Of a stretch of DNA of 64,000 bases, positions 25,891 to 34,768 are shown piece by piece. The notes under the pieces were generated by a model. It saw nothing but the letters and a program-made list of their open reading frames with translations. It ran no database searches and had not been told where the DNA came from. The DNA comes from Actinoplanes cyaneus. GTDB taxonomy: Bacteria > Actinomycetota > Actinomycetes > Mycobacteriales > Micromonosporaceae. Location of the stretch: NCBI RefSeq assembly GCF_016862095.1, contig NZ_BOMH01000028.1:186001-250000 (forward strand), written 5' to 3'. Within the stretch, counting starts at the first letter, position 1. Every line of letters begins with the position of its first letter. The position numbers were made by a program, and so were the translations under genes.

Positions 25891-25977
25891 TCTCTCAAGA
25901 GCCGCCGCGGTAACGGACGAGGGCGTCCTTGCGCTCTCTCAAGAGCCGCCGCGGTAACGGACGACGGCGTCCTTGCG
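25891..25977 (-). repeat. 44-bp-period duplication of the LuxR-type gene 3' end
   Basis: 25891-25933 and 25935-25977 are identical over 43 bp except for one base (25921 G, 25965 C). The second copy holds the last 13 or so codons and the stop of the LuxR-type gene; the first is a non-coding copy that still contains the same stop context, lying between it and the MBL gene start. Confidence 0.92.
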
Positions 25978-28479
25978 GGTGCGGACCCCGAGTTTGGACA
26001 GCACCGCCGCCACGTGCGCGTCGACGGTCCGGACGGAGAGGACCAGCTCGGCCGCGATCTCCGGGTTGCTCCGGCCGGCGGCGAGCAGGCGCAGCACCTC
26101 CAGCTGGCGACCGGTGAGCCCGGCCGGGTTGTCACGGGTGGCAGCGCGTGGACCGCGCGGGATCCTGGTCACGCCACGCTCCCGCAGCCGGTGCCGGAAC
26201 CGGCGGGCCAGCGGGGCGGCGCCCATCGCGTCCAGGGCGGCGATCGCGGTGAGCAGATCGGCGGGGTCGTCGCTGTGACCGAGGGCGAGCGCCGACTCGT
26301 ACCGGAAACCGGCCCCGGCCCATCGCGACGACGCCTCGCGCGCCGAGCCGCGCAGTTGCAGGCCGTAGAAGTGGGACTTCTCGGGGAGTTCGACCGGCAC
26401 GCCGAGGCGTCGCAGCCAGTAACCGAAGCCCTCCTCGCGGAAGACCGGGCGATAGGCCCGCCGCCACGAGTCGTCCGCCGGGGATCCGCGCAGCCAGGCG
26501 GCCTCGGCCAGGGCCGCCCCGGCCGGGCCGATCCGCTGCGCCTCACCGATCCCCAGCGCGATTTCCCACGCCTCGGCGATCAACTCCTCGCCGCCCGGGC
26601 GGCCGGTCCGCACCCGGCACAGCCCCTGCACGACCAGGGCGGGGCAGCGCATGTTCGGCGGCGCGCCCAGCGCCCAGCCGGCCTCGCGCTCGGCGTCCGC
26701 CCACTGGGCGCGGGCCAGGTGCAGGCGGCCACGGCCGACGTGCAGATAGCGCAAGAACCCGAGCACCTCGCTGCGCTCCGCGAAGTCGATCGCCGCGGTC
26801 AGCACCTCGTCCGCCTCGTCGAGGCGCAGGTAGTCGACCATCAGCCAGGCAAGATTCGTGTACGCGCGGCACACGTGATCGGTCTCGCCCGCCGCCAGCG
26901 CGACCGCCAGGCTCTCCGTGAGCAGCGCGTGACCGGCCTCGTCCTGGCCGGCCTCCCAGCGCGCGAACCCGACGTTGTTCAGCGCGTGGGACAGCACGCC
27001 GGCCGCGCCGGACGATCGGGCGAGAGCGATCGCGCGCTCACCGACGTCGATCGCCTCGTGGGCCTGGCCGTTGAGGACGTACAGCTGGGACTGGTTGCTG
27101 AGCCCGAAGGCGAGCGCTCCCGGATCACCGGCGGCCGCCAGCACCGACACCGCCTCGGTCGCGCACCGCTCGGCGTGTGGTCGCTCGCCGGCCCACCAGT
27201 GCAGGCGGGACAGGCGCCGCAACGCGAGCCCGAGCCGCGCCGGGTCGTCCAGGGCCCGGCGCAGCGCCAGGGCCGCCCGCTGCGCGTGCACCGCCCGGGA
27301 CGCGTCGCCCAGCAGGTACAGCTCCTCGGCGTACCCCTCGAACAGGTCGGCCCTCGCCGCCGGGGCGAACCTCCCGGCGTGCTCCAGCGCCAGCCGGTAG
27401 TGCGCCGCGGCCTCGCGATGAGCCCCGGCCCGGGCCGCCTCGGCCGCCGCGAGCGGCGCCCACCGGATGATCAGCTCGTCGTCGCCCGCCTCGGCCGCGT
27501 GATGCACCAGCCGGGACAGATCGACGCCACCACGATCCCGGAGGGCGCTCACCACCGTCTGATTCGCCACGATCTTCTCGTACGCCGTGAGGGCCGCCCC
27601 GACCGCCCGGCGCATCAGCTCGTGACGGAACGCGACCCGCCTCGGCGTCACGCTGAGCATCCCCCGGCGCTCGGCCTCGGCCAGCGTGCCCAGTCCCCCC
27701 GGCACGACCGCCTCGACCAGCCAGCGCTCCACCGCGTGCGGCACCACGGCGAGCGTCCCCAGAGCGGCACGGCACGGCTCGTCCAAGGCCTGGAGGCGGG
27801 CGTGCACCGCCTCGGTGACGGTCGCCGGAACCGCCTCGGCATCACCCGCGCCGAGCACCTCCGTGACGAAGAACGGGTTACCGTCGGTCACCTCGAAGAT
27901 CCGGTCAGGATCAAGGGCACCGGACCCCGCCAGGGCGCGTACGGCGTCGGCGGAGAGCCGGGCCAGCGGCAGGCGGCGCACCGGCGCGGCCCGGGCGAGC
28001 ACCTGGTGCAACGGATGCCCGGCGGCCACCTCGTCGTCGCGGTACGTCAGCACCAGCACGACCGGGAGCGCGGCGATCCGGCGTACCAGGAAGAGCAGCA
28101 CGTCCAGGGTCGCGTCGTCGGCCCAGTGCACATCCTCGACGACCAGGACCGTGGGGTGACCCGGCCAGTCCAGCTCGGCCCGGAGCGCCTCCAGCACCCG
28201 GCCGCGGTCACCGGCGGCGAGCGCGTCGGTCAGCGCCGTGCCGACCCGGCCGGTCAGATCGCGCAGCGGGCCCAGCACCCGGGGCGTGGCCAGGTCGTCG
28301 CACCAGCCGGTGAGCAGCCGCCCCTCGGCCGGCAGCACCGCACGGGCCGCCTCCACCACGCTGGACTTGCCGATCCCGGCCTCGCCGGTGACCAGGACGA
28401 CCGAGCCGTGCCCGGCCCGCGCCGCGCGGGCGGCGGTGGCCAGCTCGGCCAGCTCGTGGTCACGCTCCAGCAGCGCCAT
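25939..28479 (-). CDS. Large ATP-binding LuxR family regulator (LAL type)
   Basis: An 846-residue STAND-type transcription activator. The N-terminal ATPase has Walker A GEAGIGKSS (about residues 32-40), a Walker B-like VLVVEDVHWADD (about 112-123) and a GNPFFVTEVL sensor segment; a long helical TPR-like middle (about 340-770) follows, then a C-terminal LuxR HTH (LTGRQLEVLRLLAAGRSNPEIA, shown in part, about 785-840). Such MalT/LAL proteins respond to small molecules or partner proteins and often control nearby catabolic or secondary metabolite genes. The downstream MBL hydrolase is a possible target; the SAM methyltransferase is divergent. Confidence 0.92.
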   Translation of the reverse strand: MALLERDHELAELATAARAARAGHGSVVLVTGEAGIGKSSVVEAARAVLPAEGRLLTGWCDDLATPRVLGPLRDLTGRVGTALTDALAAGDRGRVLEALRAELDWPGHPTVLVVEDVHWADDATLDVLLFLVRRIAALPVVLVLTYRDDEVAAGHPLHQVLARAAPVRRLPLARLSADAVRALAGSGALDPDRIFEVTDGNPFFVTEVLGAGDAEAVPATVTEAVHARLQALDEPCRAALGTLAVVPHAVERWLVEAVVPGGLGTLAEAERRGMLSVTPRRVAFRHELMRRAVGAALTAYEKIVANQTVVSALRDRGGVDLSRLVHHAAEAGDDELIIRWAPLAAAEAARAGAHREAAAHYRLALEHAGRFAPAARADLFEGYAEELYLLGDASRAVHAQRAALALRRALDDPARLGLALRRLSRLHWWAGERPHAERCATEAVSVLAAAGDPGALAFGLSNQSQLYVLNGQAHEAIDVGERAIALARSSGAAGVLSHALNNVGFARWEAGQDEAGHALLTESLAVALAAGETDHVCRAYTNLAWLMVDYLRLDEADEVLTAAIDFAERSEVLGFLRYLHVGRGRLHLARAQWADAEREAGWALGAPPNMRCPALVVQGLCRVRTGRPGGEELIAEAWEIALGIGEAQRIGPAGAALAEAAWLRGSPADDSWRRAYRPVFREEGFGYWLRRLGVPVELPEKSHFYGLQLRGSAREASSRWAGAGFRYESALALGHSDDPADLLTAIAALDAMGAAPLARRFRHRLRERGVTRIPRGPRAATRDNPAGLTGRQLEVLRLLAAGRSNPEIAAELVLSVRTVDAHVAAVLSKLGVRTRKDAVVRYRGGS

Positions 28480-28575
28480 CTGCGGAGTCTAGGAGCTGAA
28501 CTAGGTGAATCGGCTCGTCAAGGTAGGTAGCCGACACGGATTCGCCCGGTCGGGCACGTCAGTAGAAACAGGGGC

Positions 28576-29625
28576 ATGGATGAGAACAAGCTGATGGAGT
28601 TCGTGCACAAGTTCGTCGGAGACCTGGGCGCCACGATCGGCGCCGGCGGGGTCGTCCTCGGGGACCGGCTGGGCCTCTACCGCGGGCTGACCGCCGGGCC
28701 GTCGCTGCCCGAGGAACTCGCCGAGCGGACCGGGACGGCGCCACGCTACGTCGAGGAGTGGCTGCGGGGGCAGGCCGCCGGCGGGTACGTCGAATACGAC
28801 CCGGAGAGCGGCCGGTACTCGCTGACCGAGGAGCAGGCGTTCGCGCTGACCGACCCGGACGGGCCGATCTTCGCGCCCGGGGCGTTCCAGCTCGCGCTCG
28901 GCGCGTTGCAGTCGCGGGAGCGGATCGAGGCGGCGTTCCGGTCCGGGGACGGGCTCGGCTGGCACGAGCACGACCAGGACGTGTTCAGTGGCTGCGAGCG
29001 GTTCTTCCGGCCCGGGTACAGCGCCAACCTGATCTCGTCGTGGCTGCCGTCCCTCGACGGAGTGGTCTCCCGGCTGCAGGCGGGCGCGCGGGTCGCGGAC
29101 ATCGGCTGCGGGCACGGGGCGTCCACGGTGCTGATGGCCGGCGCGTACCCGGCGTCCGTCTTCACCGGATCCGACCCGCACGCCGGCTCGATCGAGCAGG
29201 CGCGCAAGCGGGCCGGGAACGCCGGGCTGGAATCGCGCGCACGGTTCGCCGTCGCCGGTGCCCAGGAGTTCTCGGGCGGGCCGTACGACCTGGTCACGAC
29301 GTTCGACGCGCTGCACGACATGGGCGACCCGCTCGGCGCTGCCCGGCACGTGCGGTCGCAGCTCACGCCGGACGGCACGTGGATGATCGTGGAGCCGGCC
29401 GCGGGGGACTCGGTGTCGGCGAACCTCAACCCGGTGGGGCGGGTCTACTACTCGTTCTCCGCGTTCCTGTGCGTGCCCAGCGCGTTGTCGCAGGAGGGCG
29501 GGTATTCGCTGGGCGCGCAGGCGGGCGAGGAGCCGATCCGGCGGCTGACGGCGGACGCCGGCTTCACCCGGTTCCGGCGGGCGGCCGAGACACCGTTCAA
29601 CATCGTCTACGAGGCCCGCCCCTGA
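28576..29625 (+). CDS. SAM-dependent methyltransferase with winged-helix N-terminus
   Basis: A 349-residue protein like mycobacterial Rv2258c: an N-terminal winged-helix dimerisation domain (about residues 20-95, LPEELAERTGTAPRYVEEWL) and a class I methyltransferase domain with motif I VADIGCGHGASTV (about 174-186) and FDALHDMGDP. The substrate is unknown, probably a small molecule. It is divergent from the LuxR-type activator gene (96 bp apart) and could be under its control. Its last codons and stop lie within a sequence repeated at 63347. Confidence 0.88.
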   Translation: MDENKLMEFVHKFVGDLGATIGAGGVVLGDRLGLYRGLTAGPSLPEELAERTGTAPRYVEEWLRGQAAGGYVEYDPESGRYSLTEEQAFALTDPDGPIFAPGAFQLALGALQSRERIEAAFRSGDGLGWHEHDQDVFSGCERFFRPGYSANLISSWLPSLDGVVSRLQAGARVADIGCGHGASTVLMAGAYPASVFTGSDPHAGSIEQARKRAGNAGLESRARFAVAGAQEFSGGPYDLVTTFDALHDMGDPLGAARHVRSQLTPDGTWMIVEPAAGDSVSANLNPVGRVYYSFSAFLCVPSALSQEGGYSLGAQAGEEPIRRLTADAGFTRFRRAAETPFNIVYEARP

Positions 29626-29750
29626 GGCCCGGCGGCCGATCTTCCCAGCCCGCGGGTGGGCACGGCAGCGGCGCGGCCGCGGCTCGCAGGCTGGTTCTCA
29701 CGGTGGTCAGGAGGCACGAACGACCACCGTGGGAACCAGCCGGCGGGCCG
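29617..29750. repeat. Palindromic intergenic element (family site C)
   Basis: The element has two parts. A segment starting in the last codons of the methyltransferase gene and crossing its stop (GCCCGCCCCTGAGGCCCGG) recurs at the end of the response regulator gene near 63340. Then comes a perfect hairpin, with GGCTGGTTCTCACGGTGGTC (29689-29708) paired to GACCACCGTGGGAACCAGCC (about 29722-29741) apart from one mismatch. The GGCTGG/CCAGCC ends match sites A and B. The remainder to 29911 shows nothing recognisable. Confidence 0.75.
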
Positions 29751-29911
29751 TCACCGCGCAGCCGACCGGTCCCGGAACCGCAACGCGGACTTAACACAGG
29801 CCTGGGGTGAGCAACGACATGATCGGGTAGAGGGGTGGTGAGGACCGGAGCGGTCCGCCGGTGCGTAAGAATGCGCTGTCGGCCGCCGACGGATGCGAAA
29901 GGAAACCCCGA

Positions 29912-30415
29912 GTGACGGACGAACCGCTCTACGCCCGGCTGGGCTTCACCGACGCCGAATGGGGGCTGCTGGTCGGCCTTCCGCACGCGGTGCTCACGGC
30001 GGCAAGCGCCGCCACCCATGACAGTGCCCGCAAGACCCGGGCGGAGAGTGCGGCCGGGCTGAGCCGCATCTCCGACGCCCGCGCCTCGGCGAGCACCCTG
30101 GTCACTGCGGTCGCCACGGCCGCCGTGGCCGAGGCCGGCGACCCGGAGCTGGGCGAGGAGCCGCCGGTCATCGAACCGGCGGACCCCGCTGCCTACTCGA
30201 AGGACGTGCTGGGTCGCGCGACCGAGGCCGCCGGCCTGCTCGCGTCGAAGGCTTCGGTCGCCGACGCCGAGACCTACCGCCACTGGCTGCTGGAGGTGGC
30301 CGACGCGGTTGTCGGCGCCGCCTCCAGCGGTGGCCTGCTCGGCATCGGCGGCGAGGCCGTCACCGAGGACGAGCGCACGTTCCGTGACCACCTGGCCAGC
30401 GCGCTGGCTGCCTGA
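29912..30415 (+). CDS. Conserved-looking hypothetical protein, 167 residues
   Basis: Helical, soluble and acidic. The N-terminus reads TDEPLYARLGFTDAEWGLLVGLPHAVL (in parts), and the middle is rich in Ala, Thr and Ser; no signal or TM helix. GTG at 29912 is chosen for the AAAGGAA site 8-10 bases upstream; an upstream start at 29861 is possible. I do not recognise the family with certainty. The last part (LGIGGEAVTEDERTFRDHLASAL) resembles helical four-bundle proteins. It ends just before a strong hairpin. Confidence 0.65.
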   Translation: MTDEPLYARLGFTDAEWGLLVGLPHAVLTAASAATHDSARKTRAESAAGLSRISDARASASTLVTAVATAAVAEAGDPELGEEPPVIEPADPAAYSKDVLGRATEAAGLLASKASVADAETYRHWLLEVADAVVGAASSGGLLGIGGEAVTEDERTFRDHLASALAA

Positions 30416-30420
30416 TCACG

Positions 30421-30450
30421 GGTGGCCCGGGCGCTCCGGCCCGGGCCACC
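30421..30450. terminator. Hairpin terminator between convergent genes
   Basis: A perfect 12-bp stem GGTGGCCCGGGC (30421-30432) with GCCCGGGCCACC (30439-30450) and a 6-base loop, 6 bp after the hypothetical gene. No T-run follows, so it may act as a GC-rich terminator or mRNA 3' stabiliser. Confidence 0.6.
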
Positions 30451-30466
30451 ACAGCAAGCCCGCACC

Positions 30467-30577
30467 ACCACAGGCCAGGGCCGGCGCGACGGAACGGGCC
30501 GGCACCACAGGCCAGGCCCGGCACGACAGAACTGGCCAGGACCACAGGCCAGGCCCGGCGCGACGGAACGAGCCGGT
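30467..30577. repeat. 37-bp tandem repeat, three copies
   Basis: Units 30467-30503, 30504-30540 and 30541-30577 each begin ACCACAGGCCAGG. Units 1 and 3 differ at about 3 positions; unit 2 has several more changes. The third unit abuts the stop codon of the VOC gene (complement 30577-30579) without including it fully. Confidence 0.85.
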
Positions 30578-30990
30578 CAGCGCGGGGCGCCGCGGTAGGT
30601 GCCGAACGACCAGAGGTTGCCCTCCGGGTCGCGCGCCGCGAAGTCACGCGAGCCGTAATCCGTGTCGAACGGCTCCCTGACGATCCTCGCCCCGGCCGCC
30701 CGCGCCCGCTCGGCCAGCTTGTCCGGCTCGTCGGTCACGACGTAGGCCCCGAAGGTGCCCGGTTGCAGCGAGCATGGATCATCCGGGCCCCGGTTCGCCG
30801 CGGAGCCGAGCATGGTCCCGCCGCCCAGCGGCCAGTCGAGCTGGCAGTGGTCGACCCGGTCACCCTCGCCGTAGACGACCGTCTCCTCGAAACCGAACGC
30901 CTCCACCAGGAAGCGGATCAGCGAGCGTGCGTCGTGCGCCTGCAGCGTGGGCCACACCTGCGGAGGTGGTGCTGTCTTCTGATCAGTCAT
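30577..30990 (-). CDS. VOC superfamily protein (glyoxalase/dioxygenase-like)
   Basis: A 137-residue single vicinal-oxygen-chelate protein: two beta-alpha-beta-beta-beta modules, with HDARSLIRFLVEAFGFEE near the start and SRDFAARDPEGNLWSFGTY at the end, the usual pattern of bleomycin-resistance/glyoxalase-like proteins. ATG at 30990 overlaps the AraC gene stop by 8 bp (ATGACTGA), so the two are one translational unit. Substrate unknown; the pairing suggests that the regulator controls this enzyme. Confidence 0.88.
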   Translation of the reverse strand: MTDQKTAPPPQVWPTLQAHDARSLIRFLVEAFGFEETVVYGEGDRVDHCQLDWPLGGGTMLGSAANRGPDDPCSLQPGTFGAYVVTDEPDKLAERARAAGARIVREPFDTDYGSRDFAARDPEGNLWSFGTYRGAPR

Positions 30991-31843
30991 GCACCTCATC
31001 GTGGGCGTCGGCGGCCGCGGCCGCTTGGACGAAACCGAACTCGTCGGACAACCACCGGGACGGGGCACACCCGGCGAACGCCTGGAAGTCCCGCACGAAA
31101 TGGGACTGGTCGGCATAGCCCTGCTCGGCGGCGAGGTCGGCCAGCCGGACCCCGGGCCGCAGCGCGCGGCGGGCCCGGTCGAACCGGACGATCCGGGCCG
31201 CTTCCTTCGGCCGCAGGCCCAGCTCGGCCCGGAAGCGGTCGGTGAGGTGACGCGCGCTCCAGCCGACCTCCCCGGCGAGGTCGCCGATCGAGGCGCCCCC
31301 ACGGTGGAGCCGGCCCCAGACGTGGGCGACACGTTCCAGCCCGGCCGGGGCCGGCGCCGCCCCGAGCAGCCCGGCCAGCACGGTGTCGAGGATGGCGAAC
31401 CGGGCCGGCCAGTCCGGCGCCGTGCACAAGCGCTCCCGCACCTCGGCGACGAACCCCTCGCCGAGGATCGCCGCCGGGTCCACGTCGAGGTCGGCCAGCT
31501 CACCGGCGGGCAGGCCGAGAAGCGCCCGGCAGCCCAGCGGATGCAGGGCGACCTGCACCCCGGACTGGCGCCCGTCGTGGGTGATGGTCGCCGGCCTGCG
31601 GTGCAGCCCGCCGAGCAGCGCGCCGAACGTGCCCGGCGCCTGCCGCCGGTCCGGGTGCTCGGCGATCACCAGCGGCTCGTCCATCGTGAAGATCAGCGTC
31701 AGGTAGGGCGACGGCAGGCCCCGATGCCGCCCCGGCGGCACACCGCGCTGCCGATAGCCGGAGTAGAACGCCACGTGCCCACGCAACGGGGAAGCCGGCC
31801 TGCCTTGCACGTATTGATCCAGCACAGTCTGGTCAAGCACCAT
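30983..31843 (-). CDS. AraC family transcriptional regulator
   Basis: A 286-residue regulator: a variable N-terminal half (residues 1-150) and a C-terminal double helix-turn-helix (about 165-270) with GASIGDLAGEVGWSARHLTDRF and LADLAAEQGYADQSHFVRDF (both in part), the HTH_18 pattern. It is coupled to the VOC gene downstream. ATG at 31843. The 117-bp region to the divergent NACHT gene must hold both promoters; no clear operator was found. Confidence 0.92.
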   Translation of the reverse strand: MVLDQTVLDQYVQGRPASPLRGHVAFYSGYRQRGVPPGRHRGLPSPYLTLIFTMDEPLVIAEHPDRRQAPGTFGALLGGLHRRPATITHDGRQSGVQVALHPLGCRALLGLPAGELADLDVDPAAILGEGFVAEVRERLCTAPDWPARFAILDTVLAGLLGAAPAPAGLERVAHVWGRLHRGGASIGDLAGEVGWSARHLTDRFRAELGLRPKEAARIVRFDRARRALRPGVRLADLAAEQGYADQSHFVRDFQAFAGCAPSRWLSDEFGFVQAAAAADAHDEVHD

Positions 31844-31960
31844 GGAACCAAGGCTGCACCCTCCCCCAGGGACAGAGTCAAGCCATCGGAGGATCCGGCC
31901 GGGTAGGCCTTCTCGATTACCATCCTCGATGTCCGGCGTGGACGGCCGAACGGGGGTGGG

Positions 31961-34768
31961 ATGGAGAACCGGCCTTCGCTGTCACGGGCGCTGGCGGCGG
32001 CGTCCGTGACCATCGCGCTCGCCCTGGTCGGCAACCTGATCACCAATGCGATGAGCACGCCGGCCTCGTGGCTGCCGCGCCTCTGGGCGGTCCTGGCGGT
32101 GCTGTTCGTGGCGGCGGTGCTGATCGATCGCGTACGCCATCGGCCGTCTCCCGATCTGGCGCGTCAGCGCCGCCTCTTCGCCGGTGCGCTGGCCGCCGAG
32201 GTCACCCGGATCAGCGCGAGGGAGAACTGGCGGGACGAGCGGTTCGCCGAGTTGCGGGCGGAACTGGAGGTCACGAGCGGTCGTCGCGGGCCACGCCGGG
32301 TGCGGTCGCTGACCCGCGCGCTGCGGCGCAGCCGGGACCGCCTGATCCTGCTGCAGGGTGAGCCGGGGGCCGGGAAGTCCGTCGCGCTGCGGCACCTGGC
32401 GCTGCGCGAGCATCGCGGGGTCGTCCCGCTCTACCTGAATCTGAAGGAGCTGCGCCGGGCCGGGGACGAACCGGTCGACGCGACCACCATCCGGCGGTTC
32501 GTCCTGGCGTCGCTGAACCGGTCCCGCAGCGAGGGGGTGGCCGAGTTCCTCGCCACCGAGCTGGACGCCGGCATGCGCGACGGCACCTGGTTGTTCCTCT
32601 TCGACTCGTTCGACGAGATCCCGGACATCCTGACCGCCACCGAGGTGGAGCCGATGGTGGAGGAGTACGCCGACGCGATCCACTCCTTCCTGCACACCAT
32701 GAGCGCCTGCCGGGGCATCGTCGCCTCCCGCGAGTTCCGCGGCCCGCGACGGTTCGACTGGCCGCGCTTCACCGTCCTGCGGCTGACCGCCCGGCAGAAG
32801 CGCCGGCTGATCCGGCTGGCCGGGCTCACCCCGGCACAGGAGGGGCTGCTGCTCGGCGGCATCACCTCGACGGAGAGCACGCTGGGACCGTTCTCCGACA
32901 ACCCGCTGCTGCTGAGCCTGCTCACCGACTACATGGTCCGCAACGACGCGTTGCCCCGGACCTCGCACGAGGTGTTCTCCGATTTCGTCGCCGGCCGGCT
33001 GCACCGGGATCGGGAGCGGGTCCTGCGACGGTTCGGCCTGAACCCGGACGCGCTGCGGTCCGCGGCGGAGACGGCCGCGTTCTGCATGGCGGAGTCGCCC
33101 GGTCTCGGCCTGTCCCCGTCGTACGAGGAGTTGACGGCAGCGGTCGTCCGGCGGTTCGGCCCGCAGCCGGACCTGCGGGCCGGTCTGGACGCGCTCGCCT
33201 TCGTCAAGCTCGCCTCGGGCGGGACCGTGTTCAGCTTCGCGCATCGCCGCTTCCAGGAGTTCTTCGCCACGGCCCGGGTGCTGCAGGAGGACGGCTCGGT
33301 GCCGGCCGAGCGACTGCTCACCGCCGGGCAGTGGCGGGAGACGGCGGTGACGCTGCTGCAGACCCGGCCGGACGCCGGTCTCCTCGAGGTGGCGCAACGT
33401 CTGCTGCGCGAGGTCGTCCCGGCTCGCTCGCGGGCCCGCCGGTTCACCTGGCCCACCGGCGCGCTGCACCTGTTGTCGCTGCTCAATGCGGGTCTGGACG
33501 AGGATTCGGTGACCCGGCTCGATCCACGGGTGCGCGCGCGGATCGGCCGGTTGCTCAGGCGGGCGTACGAGAGCGGCTCCCGCGCCGACCAGGTGTGGGC
33601 GATCGAGAACGTGATGCCGGCCCCCGACGCGGACCGCGACGAGTTGCTGGACCACGCGGCCGGCAGCCCGAGCCTGCTCCTGCAGGAGTCTGCGCTGGCC
33701 CAGGTCGGCCGGCTGCGGGTGATGCCGCCGTCGCTGGCCCGGCAGGTCCGCGGGGTGCTGATCGGCCGGGCCGGCCGGGGACGGTTGTGGCGTGACCGGC
33801 ACGCGGTCCTGGCCGGGATCCGGCGGCTGCGCGATCCGCGCCCGTTCACCCAATTGATCGCGGTGCTGCTGGGCGCTCCGGTCCTGGACGCCGCGGTGGT
33901 GGCGCTGTTCGTCGTGTTCGTGCTGGTCACCGGCACCCCGACGTGGCGGCTGCCGATCATCGCGGCGGGCGCCGGGGCGGTGGCTCTGCTCGGCGTTCTC
34001 GTCCCGTGCCTGGCCGTCAGCATGTCCGCGGCAGAGTCTGTGGCCGGCCGCTGGCGCTCGTGGCGTGACGTGCTGGAGGCGGTGGCAGTGGCCGCGACGG
34101 TGGTGCGGGTGTGGACGCTGGGCACGATGGTCACGGCGTTCTGCGGCTGGCGCCTGCTCCCCGGTCTGGGCTACGGCTATCTGGCGCTGTGTTTCCACAC
34201 CTACCTGGCGGTGGCCGCCGGCCCGCGCCCGCTGCCGCTGCCCGGGTTCGTGGCCGCGCCGGTGGTCTGGGCGGCCCGGTGGCTCCGGGAGCTGAGCGAC
34301 TGGCGGGACAACGTCGGCTGGATGCGGCGGGAGCCGAGGCGGGCGGCCGTCACGCTGATCCCGCTGCTGATCTGCATGGGCCTCTCCACCTGGTATTCCG
34401 TGGTCTCGGCGGAGTCGATCGAACGTCAGTCCCTGCGGATGATGGCCATCGTCATCCTGTCCGTCGGCGTCGCCTGGGCGGCGCAGGAGTCCACCACCCG
34501 GGTGCGTGCCCGCCGGGACCGGCGGCGGATCGCCGAGGCCGGCACGCTGGACGCCGCCGGCATGCGCGCCCTGCTCACCGGCCTGCGCACCGACCGCGGC
34601 CTGTTCTTCCTGGTGCGCGGCCTGCGCCGGGGTCAGTTCACGGCCTCGGCCACCGCCGTCGAGCAGCTACGGACGCTGGACCCGGACGGTTGCCGGGTGG
34701 AGCCGAGCCAGACGACGCTCGACGAGATCGCCCGGCTGATCACCGAGCGGTCAGTCCCGGCCGAGTAG
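31961..34768 (+). CDS. Membrane-anchored NACHT-type STAND NTPase
   Basis: A 935-residue protein. Two N-terminal transmembrane helices (about 10-30 and 40-57) precede a NACHT-like NTPase: Walker A GEPGAGKS (133-140), Walker B LFLFDSFDEI (211-220) with the Asp followed by small residues typical of NACHT, and an FAHRRFQEFF segment (about 427-436) matching the end of the helical NACHT region. A helical middle follows, then a C-terminal membrane domain with five or six helices (about 630-850) and a cytoplasmic tail. Bacterial NACHT proteins can be phage-defence or signalling switches; here no effector domain is recognised, so the membrane parts may be the effector. Function is inference. Confidence 0.8.
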   Translation: MENRPSLSRALAAASVTIALALVGNLITNAMSTPASWLPRLWAVLAVLFVAAVLIDRVRHRPSPDLARQRRLFAGALAAEVTRISARENWRDERFAELRAELEVTSGRRGPRRVRSLTRALRRSRDRLILLQGEPGAGKSVALRHLALREHRGVVPLYLNLKELRRAGDEPVDATTIRRFVLASLNRSRSEGVAEFLATELDAGMRDGTWLFLFDSFDEIPDILTATEVEPMVEEYADAIHSFLHTMSACRGIVASREFRGPRRFDWPRFTVLRLTARQKRRLIRLAGLTPAQEGLLLGGITSTESTLGPFSDNPLLLSLLTDYMVRNDALPRTSHEVFSDFVAGRLHRDRERVLRRFGLNPDALRSAAETAAFCMAESPGLGLSPSYEELTAAVVRRFGPQPDLRAGLDALAFVKLASGGTVFSFAHRRFQEFFATARVLQEDGSVPAERLLTAGQWRETAVTLLQTRPDAGLLEVAQRLLREVVPARSRARRFTWPTGALHLLSLLNAGLDEDSVTRLDPRVRARIGRLLRRAYESGSRADQVWAIENVMPAPDADRDELLDHAAGSPSLLLQESALAQVGRLRVMPPSLARQVRGVLIGRAGRGRLWRDRHAVLAGIRRLRDPRPFTQLIAVLLGAPVLDAAVVALFVVFVLVTGTPTWRLPIIAAGAGAVALLGVLVPCLAVSMSAAESVAGRWRSWRDVLEAVAVAATVVRVWTLGTMVTAFCGWRLLPGLGYGYLALCFHTYLAVAAGPRPLPLPGFVAAPVVWAARWLRELSDWRDNVGWMRREPRRAAVTLIPLLICMGLSTWYSVVSAESIERQSLRMMAIVILSVGVAWAAQESTTRVRARRDRRRIAEAGTLDAAGMRALLTGLRTDRGLFFLVRGLRRGQFTASATAVEQLRTLDPDGCRVEPSQTTLDEIARLITERSVPAE

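Noticed and set aside
24520..28530. A 1336-codon open frame across recQ, MBL and the LuxR-type gene
   Set aside because: It begins inside recQ and runs antisense to two well-supported genes; composition is Arg/Gly/Gln-rich shadow sequence without motifs.
31982..34198. A 738-codon minus-strand open frame opposite the NACHT gene
   Set aside because: The plus-strand product has intact NTPase motifs and TM helices; the minus frame is repetitive His/Arg/Gln-rich sequence.
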